Of a stretch of DNA of 64,000 nucleotides, positions 43,601 to 52,000 are shown piece by piece. Position 1 is the first letter of the stretch. Every line of letters starts with the position of its first letter. The notes under the pieces were generated by a model. The model saw only the letters and a program-made list of their open reading frames with translations, ran no database searches and was not told the DNA's origin. Both the position numbers and the translations under genes were made by a program. Source of the stretch: Oscillospiraceae bacterium (GTDB lineage: Bacteria; Bacillota; Clostridia; Oscillospirales; Oscillospiraceae); the NCBI GenBank assembly GCA_017429835.1, contig JAFROD010000007.1:35704-99703 (forward strand), written 5' to 3'.

Positions 43601-46600
43601 GTGCCGTTGATGAGATAGCCGGAGGTGGCGCTTACGTTGTAGTACTTGCTGCTGTTCATGCCGGAGGTAAACGTGCTGCCGTTGAGGTAGACCAGATCGG
43701 TGACGCTGTTGCTGACGTAGTTGTTCGAGAACCGGTACGACGAGGCATAGGTGATCGTGCGGGTTAGATTTGCCAGCACAAAGCCGCCCTGATCGAGCAC
43801 CTCAAACCGATAGGTGCGGTTGCCGGTGTTCTGATAGCGGAAGAGAACAGGCATATCGGTCACAGCGTACTCGGTGACGGTGACCGTCTTTGTCGTTTCA
43901 TTGGGCGAGAAGGTCAGCGTACCGTACACGTTCCGGAAGTGGACGCCCGCCAGAGCCGACTGGCTGACGGTCTGGTAGATGACGCGGTCTGTATTCGACA
44001 GATTGCCGCTTCTGGTGACCGTGAAGGTGTTGCCGCTGTTCGTGACCGTAAAGCTCGCGGACGACGGCGCAGTATTCGCCGCCCACTTGGCGGTAAAGAG
44101 CACATCGGCGCTCACCGTAACGGTCGAGCCCGCGGGATAGAGCGTATCGTTTCCGTACCAGCCGACGAACACCTGATTTGCGGGAGCGGTGAAGCCGCTG
44201 TCCGGCAGCAGATAGTCGACGGTCGTGCCGCTGAGAACGGCAAGCGGCACGTCCTCCATCGTTCCGGAGCCCTCGCCGCAGCGGAAGCTGGCGATATAGC
44301 CCCATTGCGCCGTGAAGCTCGCGTCGACCGTCACCGTCACGACGTCGCCCGGCTGATATACGATATCGTTTGATTTCCAGCCGAGGAAGTGCATCCCGGC
44401 GGGAACGGGGAATGTGCATGCGGGAATCGTGTATTCCTGCGTGGTGAAGACGGCTTCCTCAATACCCGCGCCCGTGCTGATGCCCGGGGTGAAGGTGTAG
44501 GTGTGCGGATCGAGCGCCGTAAAGGTCGCGCTGGCGGTCACGGGGCCTGCGGGCATCTCGAAGGTGAACTGACCTTCGCTGCCCTCCACCGCCGTCAGCG
44601 TCAGGGTCTGAACATTGTTCTCGCCGTCCGTGTAGCTGGCTTGCATCGTGTTCTCCGTGAACACGTGACCGACCGCGGGCGTCGCGGTGAGGGTGATCGT
44701 ATCGCCGATCTTCGCTGAGTAGGAGTCCGCAGTGAGCGTGCCGCCGGAGACGTTGCAGGTAATGGAATACCAGCGGTATTTCCATTGCGCGTTGGCAACG
44801 CGATCCTCGTTGAGCGTCAGATTGCTGCCTGCCGTATAGCGGACGCCGTCGATGGTCCAGGCGTCGAATTCCTTGCCGAGCGGCTCGGTAAAGCCGCAGG
44901 CGGGAACCGTTACCGTACCGCCGAAAGCGACAAAGGTCGGCGCCATCGTGCCGCTGCCCTCGCCCGCGTCATAGCTGAGCATGGCGGCGGGGACGATGGT
45001 ATGGTTTGCGATATTCTCCGCAGTCGCCGCGGTCTCGGTGCCTTGCAGGACGAAGCCGCGCTGGAAGGAAATACTCACGTTTTCATAGGATCTCGCATAG
45101 AACGTATCGCTCCGTGCGGTCCAGGTCAGGGAAAGCTCGCCCATGGTTCCGGGCGTGTAATCGGCGCCGCTGCCGATCTTGCCGTCGGCGTTGACGGCGC
45201 CGCCTGTGAACGCGATCGTTCCGGCCGGGGCGTTGTAGCCGCCGCCGATGGCCGCCGCCGCGGAGGAGCCGCCGGTGGCGTCGACCGTGCCGCCGCTGAT
45301 CGTGATGGTGCCGCCGCCGCACTTCGCGCCGCCGCCGATACCTGCGCCGGCATAAGCGTAATAGTCATTGAGCGGATGATCGTAGTATTCACTGCGACAG
45401 CCCGCTGCGGTGACGCTGCCGCCGCTGATCGTGATCGTGCCGCTGTTGGCGCGGCCCTCGTTGCTGCCGCCGCTGCCGATGCCCGCAGCTCTGGCGCCCG
45501 CCGTTGCCGTGACGGTGCCGCCGGAGATCGTGATCGTGCCGCCGCTGCCGGAGTAGGCGATGCCGCCGCCTCCGCCGATGCCCGCGCCGTGCTCGCCGCC
45601 GGTCGCGGTGACGGTGCCGCCTTGAATGTTGATAACGCCGCCGCTGTGCGCGCTGCCGCCGCCGATGCCGGAGCCGTATTTGCCGCCGGTGGCGTTGACG
45701 ACCGCGCTGCCGCGGATGGTCAGGTTGGTGCCGCCGTTGTTGCCGCCGCCGATGCCGGCGCCGTACATGCCGCCGGTCGCGGTGACGTTCGCGTCGCCGC
45801 CGATGATGATCGTGCCGCTGTTGCCCTCGTAGCCGCCGATGCCGGCGCCGCCTGCGCCGCTGACGGCGGTGACCGTACCGCCGTTGATCGTGATGCTGGG
45901 GTCAAAGGTATCGTCGGAGGTCCAGCCGCCGATGCCGCAGCCGGTGCGGTATTCGTCGCTCGGCCAGCCGCCGCGGGCAACAACCGTGCCGCCGTTGATT
46001 GTCAGATGGAAGTAGCCGTATTCCAGGAAGCAGGCGCAGCCGATGCCGACGCCGCGGGTGATGCCGACGGTGTTCGCATCGCGCAGAGCGTAGTTGACAC
46101 CCGTGACATCGCCGCCGTGGATCGCCATATTGCAGCGGTTGCCTCCGATGCCGGGGCAGCCCTCGGCTTGCGATTCACCGTAGATTTTGCCGCCGTAAAT
46201 CGTAATCGTGATATCCGGACTGTGCCCGTCGGTGTATGAACCGTAGCCGATGCCGGCCTGTTCGGCCGACACACTGTGCAGGACGCCCATATTATTGCCG
46301 TCCGACTGCGCGTAGATGCTCAGAGAACCATAGACAAGCAGACCGCTTGCGTCCAGCCGCGCGCCGTCGGGCAGCACCAGCTTGACGTTGCCGTACAGTT
46401 CCGCCTGCGAAGGCAGCGTCACGTTGCCGAGTACCACGAACCAGCCGTTGGTCTGCTGGTTGCCGATCGTAGCGTCGGCGTTCCATTCCAGGGTGTCCGC
46501 CGTGATCGCAACGTAGGTCGTCAGCGTCTGCTGGACGCCGTTTTCATCCAGATAGGTGACCTGCGGGCGCAGGATGGTCTCCTGCTCGTCGATCTCCTGC

Positions 46601-48864
46601 TGATAGGTCTCATCCAGGAAGCATTTGTGGCAGACCGTGCAGCGGTAATAGGCAATATTGCCGATCGACGTGGGCGTCTCGGCAACCGCAGGGATCAGCT
46701 CCACCGTGTGGATGCCGGTCGCGGGAACGATGACGGCCTCGGCCGTCGTCGGATGCTCGCGCTGCTCGTCTTCATAATAGAGGCCGCAGGTACAGCCCCA
46801 ATATTCCAGGTTGCCGGGCGCCACGCAGGTGGGCGCGGTCGCCGCGTGGTGCACGTATTGATGCGTATGCGGCTGGAAGGAGCCGATCGTCGCGCAGTTC
46901 GCCTGCGTGACCAGAAGACCCGTCTGGTAGGAAACCATCGTCGTGCCGAGGGTGACCGTACCGAAAAGCGGGCCGGAGATCAGCCAGCTGTCGCCGGTGA
47001 GCGCGATGGTCGTGCTGCCTCCCCCGCAGCCAATGCCGGCGTTGGGATCTTCTACGCTGAGGAGCCGCACCTGACCGCCGGTGATCGTCACGCTGCCGGT
47101 CAAACTGCTCGAAGCTCCCGCGCCGATGATGCCGTGGAAATTGACGCTGCCGCCGCTGATGACGATGGTGCCGCCAGCGCCGTTCGTGCCGCCGCCGATC
47201 GCAGCATTGTTGGATGTATTGGTGGCATAGACGCCGCCGCCGCTGATCGTGATATTGCCGCCGCTGCCGCCGTTGCCGCCGCCGATGCCTGCGGCGTTGC
47301 TGCCGCCGGTGGCGCGGATGCGTCCGCCGCTGATCGTGACGGCGCCGCCGTCGGCGCTCTGACCGCCGCCGATCGCTGCGGCGGATTCGCCGCCGTTGGC
47401 GGTGACGATGCAGTCCGACGTCGCGCCGCCGATCACTACCGTGCCGCCGCTGCCGCCGTTGCCGCCGCCGATGCCCGCCGCGTAGCGGCCGCCGGTGACG
47501 GTGATCTCGCCGCCGTAAAGGCTGATCGCGCCCGCTGCCTGTCCGTTCAGACCGCCGATGGCGGCGTTATTATTCTGCACGTTTGAAATGATTAGCTTGC
47601 CCAGCGTGCCGCCGGCGCGCCGATAGACGGTGAGCTGGCTGCCCTCCGCGACCGTGATGCCCTTCGGGATCCGCAGCGTCGCGCCATAGCCGAGAATCAG
47701 CCGCGCGTGGCCGTTCACCGTGACGCGGTCGGAGATCGTGACGTCGCCGTTCGCCAGGTAGAAGCGCGAGCCCCAATCGGTCGTGTCGGACGCCATTGTG
47801 GCGTAGCTGTAGGTGTAGCTGGTGCTCCCGGAAGCGTTCACATAAGCGATCGTGCTGCCCGACGAGGCGTCGGGATCCTGCGCGCCGCAGCGAACGCAGA
47901 CGCCGGAAGCGTCGTAATCATGTCCCAGCGCCGGAACGGGATAGAGCGCCGCGCCGGTCAGACGGTTGGAGGTGTCCTGCGTTGCGTAATAGCCGCCGTC
48001 GTTACAGGCGTAGCAGGCGACGCGGCCGGGCGCGGTGCAGGTGGGGCTGGTTGCAGCGACCCAGGTATAGGTTCGGACGAACTCCGTGCCGTAGAAGCGG
48101 ATTTCGCTCAGCTCCATGCTCTGCGCGTTGTAGGGGGTCTCGCCGAAGTTGCCGCCGCGCAGCGCTGTGATCTCCAGCCGGAAGTAGCGGTAAACCTGCG
48201 TAACGGAGCTGACGTCAAAGCCGGCGCTCATTTTGGGAGAGGCCGGAAGCGTGTCGTCGTTGGTGACGGTGTCGATCACGGTCCAGTCGTCCTCGGGGAA
48301 GAGCTTGCCCTTCAGAACCCAGGACTTGGGACGGCGCGCGGGATTGAGCTGCGTGTTCGCGCCGGTGTACAGGAGGTAGCGCACGGGGACGAATTCCGTC
48401 TCCGTATCGAATTCGATGTACGCGCCGTCAAATGTTTCGGACGTATACACGCGCCATTGGGTGTTGTCGTTGTCGTCCGTCGCGCTGCCGAGCTGCTCGC
48501 TCTGCGTTGCGCCCGCGGTGCCGCCCATCACGGTGAAGCCTGCGTGCAGCGTGCAGCCCGCCGGCAGCGCGTTGGGATCAGCCTCGCCGCAGCGCGAACA
48601 GAAGCCGTTGACGTAGTCGTGTCCGAGCGCGGCATAGCCTTCGTCATAAATGTAGCCGCATTCCATGCACTGCCAGCGGACAAGACCGCTTTGCGTGCAG
48701 GTTGGTTCACGGCTCTGCTGCGCAACAAAGTTGTGATAGCCGTCTTGAGTTTCCTCGCAGCCGCTGATCTCCGGCTCGGACGGCGGCCACGTCGCCGAAG
48801 CCGTCATCGGCAGCAGAGAGCATACCATCACCAGCGTCAGGAGAATGGCAATCCCTCGCTTCAT
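40639..48864 (-). CDS. Giant secreted repeat protein (about 2,740 residues)
   Basis: Start ATG at 48864 with AAAGGAGGG. A signal peptide (GIAILLTLVMVCSLLPMTASA) leads into CxxC-bearing segments (CMECGYIYDEGYAALGHDYV) like the Cys units of the other giant. A discoidin-like region lies at about 110-260. Long stretches of Gly-rich parallel-beta units (TISGGTVTATGGxxAAGIGG) occupy about 390-640 and 820-1240. InlB-type repeats (FVGWYGNDTLYPAGSTVTV; GYTFIGWTGTELNGF) follow at about 1300-1600 and 2080-2200, and an MBG-like module at about 2210-2300. The end (YGKSAREYLAGQAGNQ) has no SLH, LPXTG or other visible anchor, so the protein may be released or held non-covalently. It is 56 bp downstream of a TetR gene and probably in its operon. 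Confidence 0.9.
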   Translation of the reverse strand: MKRGIAILLTLVMVCSLLPMTASATWPPSEPEISGCEETQDGYHNFVAQQSREPTCTQSGLVRWQCMECGYIYDEGYAALGHDYVNGFCSRCGEADPNALPAGCTLHAGFTVMGGTAGATQSEQLGSATDDNDNTQWRVYTSETFDGAYIEFDTETEFVPVRYLLYTGANTQLNPARRPKSWVLKGKLFPEDDWTVIDTVTNDDTLPASPKMSAGFDVSSVTQVYRYFRLEITALRGGNFGETPYNAQSMELSEIRFYGTEFVRTYTWVAATSPTCTAPGRVACYACNDGGYYATQDTSNRLTGAALYPVPALGHDYDASGVCVRCGAQDPDASSGSTIAYVNASGSTSYTYSYATMASDTTDWGSRFYLANGDVTISDRVTVNGHARLILGYGATLRIPKGITVAEGSQLTVYRRAGGTLGKLIISNVQNNNAAIGGLNGQAAGAISLYGGEITVTGGRYAAGIGGGNGGSGGTVVIGGATSDCIVTANGGESAAAIGGGQSADGGAVTISGGRIRATGGSNAAGIGGGNGGSGGNITISGGGVYATNTSNNAAIGGGTNGAGGTIVISGGSVNFHGIIGAGASSSLTGSVTITGGQVRLLSVEDPNAGIGCGGGSTTIALTGDSWLISGPLFGTVTLGTTMVSYQTGLLVTQANCATIGSFQPHTHQYVHHAATAPTCVAPGNLEYWGCTCGLYYEDEQREHPTTAEAVIVPATGIHTVELIPAVAETPTSIGNIAYYRCTVCHKCFLDETYQQEIDEQETILRPQVTYLDENGVQQTLTTYVAITADTLEWNADATIGNQQTNGWFVVLGNVTLPSQAELYGNVKLVLPDGARLDASGLLVYGSLSIYAQSDGNNMGVLHSVSAEQAGIGYGSYTDGHSPDITITIYGGKIYGESQAEGCPGIGGNRCNMAIHGGDVTGVNYALRDANTVGITRGVGIGCACFLEYGYFHLTINGGTVVARGGWPSDEYRTGCGIGGWTSDDTFDPSITINGGTVTAVSGAGGAGIGGYEGNSGTIIIGGDANVTATGGMYGAGIGGGNNGGTNLTIRGSAVVNATGGKYGSGIGGGSAHSGGVINIQGGTVTATGGEHGAGIGGGGGIAYSGSGGTITISGGTVTATAGARAAGIGSGGSNEGRANSGTITISGGSVTAAGCRSEYYDHPLNDYYAYAGAGIGGGAKCGGGTITISGGTVDATGGSSAAAAIGGGYNAPAGTIAFTGGAVNADGKIGSGADYTPGTMGELSLTWTARSDTFYARSYENVSISFQRGFVLQGTETAATAENIANHTIVPAAMLSYDAGEGSGTMAPTFVAFGGTVTVPACGFTEPLGKEFDAWTIDGVRYTAGSNLTLNEDRVANAQWKYRWYSITCNVSGGTLTADSYSAKIGDTITLTATPAVGHVFTENTMQASYTDGENNVQTLTLTAVEGSEGQFTFEMPAGPVTASATFTALDPHTYTFTPGISTGAGIEEAVFTTQEYTIPACTFPVPAGMHFLGWKSNDIVYQPGDVVTVTVDASFTAQWGYIASFRCGEGSGTMEDVPLAVLSGTTVDYLLPDSGFTAPANQVFVGWYGNDTLYPAGSTVTVSADVLFTAKWAANTAPSSASFTVTNSGNTFTVTRSGNLSNTDRVIYQTVSQSALAGVHFRNVYGTLTFSPNETTKTVTVTEYAVTDMPVLFRYQNTGNRTYRFEVLDQGGFVLANLTRTITYASSYRFSNNYVSNSVTDLVYLNGSTFTSGMNSSKYYNVSATSGYLINGTGAQTPVSVSDYQEVDDGYDYKNLFYVIPTDSFYSACGFPKEYYEAVGDKLYATVMFHQIEWDDGYQYIQILADNTTSYDDADGNGTVSNPSVSLYKACFIMTYTASASTTTNYWFFPHRYDDNDSTGGHHEFYNSDNHLYKQAFKNSNYRAANAGALVLNPGVSNLVVRVDAAGSGDDTWLIKNLKARYALEDATAPAILSSSNNVGVLDNGPHYPGNKVTISIPFSEIVVVTGTPTLSTSWGNLSYSAGSNTNVLSFTGTITAPQGTRLMVNSISGTIKDMIGNSFATGNLNWSYTATVGASQPYTLTYDLAGGTVSPANPATYTYETAAITLRNPTKAGYTFIGWTGTELNGFRTTVTIANHSHGNRIYTANWIKNEYAITYDLSGGHLPTGGVNPETYNIESGAITLTNPEREGYAFTGWTGTDLAEATVTVTIPSGSTGNRSYTATWRRLLTGADITVSIPAQEYTCSALTPVITVTDGETTLVAGTHYTVGSWSGDLINAGTYTATLTGIGDYDGTATATFTISAKPVTVTAKAQNVPSGSIATGPEQAELTGAVDGHVLASVDLTADAANGVITPSSAVILDGAADVTANYAITYVSGALTFNAVYTVSFEKNTADATGTMTSVDLMDGTTYTLPQPGFTANQNRTFREWLVTIGSAAPVHKAPGETITVTADTVVTAVYSYEGLRISAASLTLHQDIVVNFTAAVPAGMTNPYVVVELNSRSYEITQSTEDTQGNRVFAFTDLTPDQMGDNLKATLYATADSVRYEYCLQEYSVKQYCTNVMAAHPEDTNLQTLLADILVYGAATQTFTGHNADSLVTAGVDLTAASAFVPLTTTDASIPVANGDIYWMRAGLMCDGRMSIYFDLRTNAGAATTVEVTINGRTTTYNYDDIVTNDPTVCRVIFHGVAAYEYGDPVTAVIKNNGTQVGGTLTYSVNSYVYSMQNNTQYPNLAALVRAICNYGKSAREYLAGQAGNQNSET

Positions 48865-48920
48865 CTTCTTTCCCTCCTTTATGATAGACCTCATATCACT
48901 TTGAGCAAAAACTTACCGGG

Positions 48921-49568
48921 TTATTTCACGGTATATTGATTCAGAATCATGCGTTTGAGAATCATCAGTTCTCTCGTCAGGTCCTCCGGGTCGTCGGTTC
49001 GGATCAGCACGCCCTGCGCGTAGCGGCCGCAGGCCGCCAGCATGATGTGCATCGTGGTGTGGAACATGGTCTGCTCCGGCTCGTCGGTGCGGATGCTGCC
49101 GTCGCGTACGCCCTTTTCATAGAGCTTGTGGAACTTCACGGAAAACGACTCGATCGCACGCAGATAGTCCTGAAGCTGCGCCCTGGTCACCTGTTCGTGC
49201 TGGACGTAGCCGTTGAAGTTCTGATTGAAGCGCAGCACGTCCGGCTGTTCGCGGTAGAGCGCGATATAGCAGCCGAGATAGAAGTCCAGTTCCTCCGCCG
49301 CATTCATCAGATCACCGCCGCGCCGCTCGTATTCCGCCTCGATCTCCCGGAAGTATTCCTCCCATTTCTTCGCGCCGATGGCGATAACGAACGCCGGTTT
49401 GGTGCTGAAATACCGATACAGCGTGGCGATGCCGACGCCGCAGGTCGCGGCGACGTCCTGCATGGCGACCGCCTCGATCCCCTTTTCCGCGAAAATACGG
49501 AAGCCGGTCTCCAGGATTCGTTCCCGACGCTCCGACATTTCCAGTTCATCCCGTTCCGGGTTTCGCAT
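48921..49568 (-). CDS. TetR/AcrR-family regulator upstream of the second giant gene
   Basis: 215 residues from the ATG at 49568 (GGAG upstream). The N-terminal helix-turn-helix reads GIEAVAMQDVAATCGVGIAT followed by LYRYFSTKPAFV. The ligand domain (about 60-215) is helical with no recognised ligand class. Its promoter has exact consensus boxes, and the giant secreted protein follows 56 bp later, so the regulator probably controls its own operon. The longer in-frame start at 49649 lies in the promoter and is rejected. Confidence 0.88.
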   Translation of the reverse strand: MRNPERDELEMSERRERILETGFRIFAEKGIEAVAMQDVAATCGVGIATLYRYFSTKPAFVIAIGAKKWEEYFREIEAEYERRGGDLMNAAEELDFYLGCYIALYREQPDVLRFNQNFNGYVQHEQVTRAQLQDYLRAIESFSVKFHKLYEKGVRDGSIRTDEPEQTMFHTTMHIMLAACGRYAQGVLIRTDDPEDLTRELMILKRMILNQYTVK

Positions 49569-49604
49569 TCCTACTCCGACCCTTCTTGTGATAAGCTCAC
49601 TATC

Positions 49605-49633
49605 ATTATAAACCGTCCTATCGCCGCTGTCAA
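49605..49633 (-). promoter_or_regulatory. Consensus promoter of the tetR-giant gene operon
   Basis: TTGACA (49633-49628), 17 nt, TATAAT (49610-49605), both boxes exact. The region from 49634 to 49950 shows no gene. Confidence 0.78.
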
Positions 49634-49950
49634 TAGAGCGAATCCACAAAAAGGCACGAAAATTATTGTGAATATCTCCGAATTAACGATGAAATTCAGA
49701 GATTTCTCAAAGAAATATGCGGAATGATATAGCAAATCTCATTGAGAATACCATTATCATGAATCCAGTTCCATATCCATAAACATGTTTTTACCCTGTT
49801 GACAGAGCATCGCGCCGATTGCGTGTCATCTTAGATGGCTGGAAAACGCCGCCATTCCATACGCATTCCATATGCGGCCGTTTTGGACTCTTGAATTCGC
49901 GCAAAATATTCGTCGTTTTTGCAACTTTTTAGTGTAAAAATAAAGAAATA

Positions 49951-49976
49951 GCCCTGAAATCATAAGATTTCAGGGC
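49951..49976. terminator. Isolated terminator hairpin
   Basis: GCCCTGAAATC (49951-49961) and GATTTCAGGGC (49966-49976), 4-nt loop, TTTT after it on the plus strand. No gene ends near it, which suggests that neighbouring sequence was lost. Confidence 0.7.
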
Positions 49977-49983
49977 TTTTCTG

Positions 49984-50179
49984 GTGGTGGAGATAAGCGG
50001 GATACTCCGGCGGCGCTGCCGCCTCCGTGACACTTCGGATTTGAGCGCCTGCGGCTCTCCGCCGCTTCGCGGTGCTTCTGCTCCGCAGAAGAAATCCTTG
50101 TGTTCGAACCGGCGGTTCTCGCCCAAACCTACCGTCACCAAAGAAAACAGCCACCCTTTCGGGTGACTGTTTTCTTTGG
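49984..50179. repeat. Dispersed repeat of about 195 bp, copy B
   Basis: Same order of segments as copy A at 40353-40550, with scattered substitutions and a few single-base indels; the terminator stem AAACAGCCACCC/GGGTGACTGTTT is kept (50145-50172). It ends where the tRNA-Ala 3' fragment begins, so the shared 18-base head of the repeat occurs twice here, about 195 bp apart. Confidence 0.8.
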
Positions 50180-50221
50180 TGGAGATAAGCGGGATCGAAC
50201 CGCTGACCTCTTGAATGCCAT
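50177..50221 (-). pseudogene. 3' fragment of a tRNA-Ala (GGC) gene, likely attachment-site remnant
   Basis: On the minus strand: ATGGCAT (anticodon loop, GGC), TCAAG (3' anticodon stem), AGGTC, T arm AGCGG-TTCGATC-CCGCT, TATCTCC, A and CCA. The sequence breaks off just before the anticodon loop: the 5' side (CGGGCA) cannot pair. A tRNA truncated to its 3' half is the usual mark of an integrative element end. The intact tRNA-Ala is not in the window. Confidence 0.72.
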
Positions 50222-50507
50222 TGCCCGATAACCCATCACACGGGGTATTTTAGAGTCCTTTCCAGTCACATCAAATACCACAGTTTTTCCAGCAAAATCA
50301 AGGGTTTTCTGCACGTGAGAGCCGCAAACCCTTGTGCCTCTTGAATTGCCGGTTTTTTTAGTTTTTTTGCATTTTTGTAAGATTCAAGATAGACAGGAAA
50401 TCGTACGTCGTTGCTTAACTATCGTTCAAGAGGTCACAGGATTTTTTCCGTATTACGAAACAAAGCAATCTTGAACGCTATTCAAGATGCCAGATGAAAG
50501 GATGATT

Positions 50508-50882
50508 ATGATGAAAAATGCAACTACCAACGAACGCCGCAGCTTGACTTATACGCAGGTTGGAGACTACTCCCTGCCCGATCTGACCGTACCGGCTGAA
50601 CCGAAGATCGGCAAATTCGGTCGGATGCTGTTTCGCTATTTGAGAGATCATCGTGCGCGCCTGTTCTCCACGATGCTGCTCGACGGCACGCTGAACGCAT
50701 ACCTCGAAGAAAACGATCGGCAGGCGAATGAGATGCTCGACCGGCTGACGCGGCAGCTGGCAGAACGCGAGGGCGTCAACGAGCGCCTCAAAGCAAACGA
50801 CCAAATGGCGTGGGTGCGGCGAATGAATAGCATCCATAATCGTGCAGAAGAACTCGTGCTGCATGAATTGATTTACAATTAA
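50508..50882 (+). CDS. tnpV: TnpV-family transposon protein
   Basis: About 124 residues. LTYTQVGDYSLPDLTVP, IGKFGRMLFRYLRDHRARLF and DRLTRQLAEREGVNERLKAN with DQMAWVRRMNSIHNRAEELV match the TnpV family found in clostridial conjugative and mobilisable transposons, whose role is not established. ATGs at 50508/50511 follow AAAGGA; the ATG at 50487 lacks a site. It is complete but isolated: no integrase, relaxase or transposase lies beside it, so it is probably a leftover of the element marked by the tRNA-Ala fragment. Confidence 0.85.
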   Translation: MMKNATTNERRSLTYTQVGDYSLPDLTVPAEPKIGKFGRMLFRYLRDHRARLFSTMLLDGTLNAYLEENDRQANEMLDRLTRQLAEREGVNERLKANDQMAWVRRMNSIHNRAEELVLHELIYN

Positions 50883-50896
50883 CTCAATACACCGGG

Positions 50897-50924
50897 CGGT
50901 GCCTCTGCTGCAGAGCAGGCACCG
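50897..50924 (+). terminator. Terminator after tnpV
   Basis: CGGTGCC (50897-50903) pairs with GGCACCG (50918-50924), with a CTGC/GCAG inner part and TTTC following. Confidence 0.55.
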
Positions 50925-50931
50925 TTTCCTG

Positions 50932-51087
50932 TTATGCAAAGAATCTGCGCTTTCTATACGTCTCCGCAGTTGCAGACACGAACTTATAACCGATGTTTGT
51001 GATCGCCTTTTTCACCGCATTTTCGTAAATTGTGTTCTCAATCAGGAATGCCCTCGTGTTTTCGGGCAGTTCATATCCTCCCCCCAT
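50932..51087 (-). CDS. Possible 51-residue protein or gene fragment
   Basis: Reads MGGGYELPENTRAFLIENTI followed by YENAVKKAITNIGYKFVSAT and AETYRKRRFFA. Composition and helix pattern look protein-coding, but the ATG has no separate ribosome site (the G-run is inside the gene) and a stop lies in frame upstream. It may be the C-terminal end of a lost gene. It is on the opposite strand to tnpV and to the activase operon promoter. Confidence 0.35.
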   Translation of the reverse strand: MGGGYELPENTRAFLIENTIYENAVKKAITNIGYKFVSATAETYRKRRFFA

Positions 51088-51136
51088 GGAAAAGCACTTA
51101 CTATTTCAAACAAATCACACATTTCAGCGAGTCTTC

Positions 51137-51165
51137 TTGACATAGGGAATGATATATTATATACT
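51137..51165 (+). promoter_or_regulatory. Sigma-A promoter of the activase-desulfurase-reductase operon
   Basis: TTGACA (51137-51142), 17 nt, TATACT (51160-51165). Transcription would start near 51172, giving a 55-nt leader. Confidence 0.75.
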
Positions 51166-51226
51166 TTAGATAGCGTTGTTTTTTGAAAAGAATTACGAAA
51201 GGCGGCGCGCTGCGCCGTGAAGTGTT

Positions 51227-52000
51227 ATGAAACAGTATTCCATCGGGATCGACATCGGCTCCACCTGCGCGAAAGCGGTGGTGCTGGATGCGGAAAAGCA
51301 TATCATGGAGCGTTTTCTGCTGCCGACCGGCTGGAGCAGCGTAGAGACGGCGGAGAAGCTGAAGGAGCAGCTTTCTGCGTATTTGTCTGACGCGTTTACC
51401 GTTGCCACCGGCTACGGGCGCGCCTGCGTTCCCTTTGCCGACCGCAGCGTGACCGAGATCACCTGCCACGGCAAAGGCGCGGCCTTCCTCTACAGCGCAC
51501 CGACGCTGACCGTCATCGACATCGGCGGGCAGGACACAAAGATCATTCTTTTGGAAAACGGAACGGTCAGCGATTTTTTGATGAACGACAAATGCTCCGC
51601 CGGAACGGGGCGCTTTCTGGAAGTCATGGCAAACACGCTCGGGCTGCGGTTGGAGACGCTGTGTGAGCTTGCGTCTGCCGGCGGCGGCGTCAGCATCAGC
51701 TCTATGTGTACGGTCTTTGCAGAGTCAGAGGTCATCAGTCTGATCGGACGCGGAGAGCCGCGGGAGAACATTGCCTTCGCGGTGGTCGATTCCATCGTGA
51801 CGAAGGTGGCAAGTCAGGTGTCTCGTCTGCTGCAGGCAGACGGTGCGGTCTGCCTGACCGGAGGGCTCTGTGAGCTGCCGTATCTGCGGCAGGCGCTGGA
51901 AAAGAAGCTGGGGCGCAAGGTCGTGACCTCATCGGACGGACGGTACGCCGGCGCGATCGGTGCGGCGCTTTTGGCATGGAAAGACGGGGCGGCAAAATGA
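51227..52000 (+). CDS. Acyl-CoA dehydratase activase / BadF-BcrA-type ATPase
   Basis: 257 residues, one ASKHA ATPase domain. Phosphate loops: GIDIGSTCAKAVVLD (7-21), VIDIGGQDTK and TGGLCELPYL. Cys in NDKCSAGTGRFLEVMA and SSMCTVFAESEVI are the usual ligands of a [4Fe-4S] cluster shared between two subunits. Such archerases use ATP to push one electron at very low potential into a partner reductase, here most likely the double-cubane protein two genes downstream. Its stop overlaps the desulfurase start (ATGA). Confidence 0.92.
   Translation: MKQYSIGIDIGSTCAKAVVLDAEKHIMERFLLPTGWSSVETAEKLKEQLSAYLSDAFTVATGYGRACVPFADRSVTEITCHGKGAAFLYSAPTLTVIDIGGQDTKIILLENGTVSDFLMNDKCSAGTGRFLEVMANTLGLRLETLCELASAGGGVSISSMCTVFAESEVISLIGRGEPRENIAFAVVDSIVTKVASQVSRLLQADGAVCLTGGLCELPYLRQALEKKLGRKVVTSSDGRYAGAIGAALLAWKDGAAK

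Noticed and set aside
40867..43767. Long plus-strand reading frame (966 codons) opposite the second giant gene
   Set aside because: GC-rich antisense shadow without domain, signal peptide or ribosome site; the minus strand carries a clear secreted protein.
49720..49790. Possible Fur-like box (GAGAATACCATTATC)
   Set aside because: The match to the 7-1-7 iron-box pattern is poor and no gene starts downstream at the right distance.
49984..50166. Short frames inside the dispersed repeats (also at 40314-40538)
   Set aside because: They translate the ~195-bp repeat including tRNA-derived sequence and the terminator; the two copies shift frame relative to each other.
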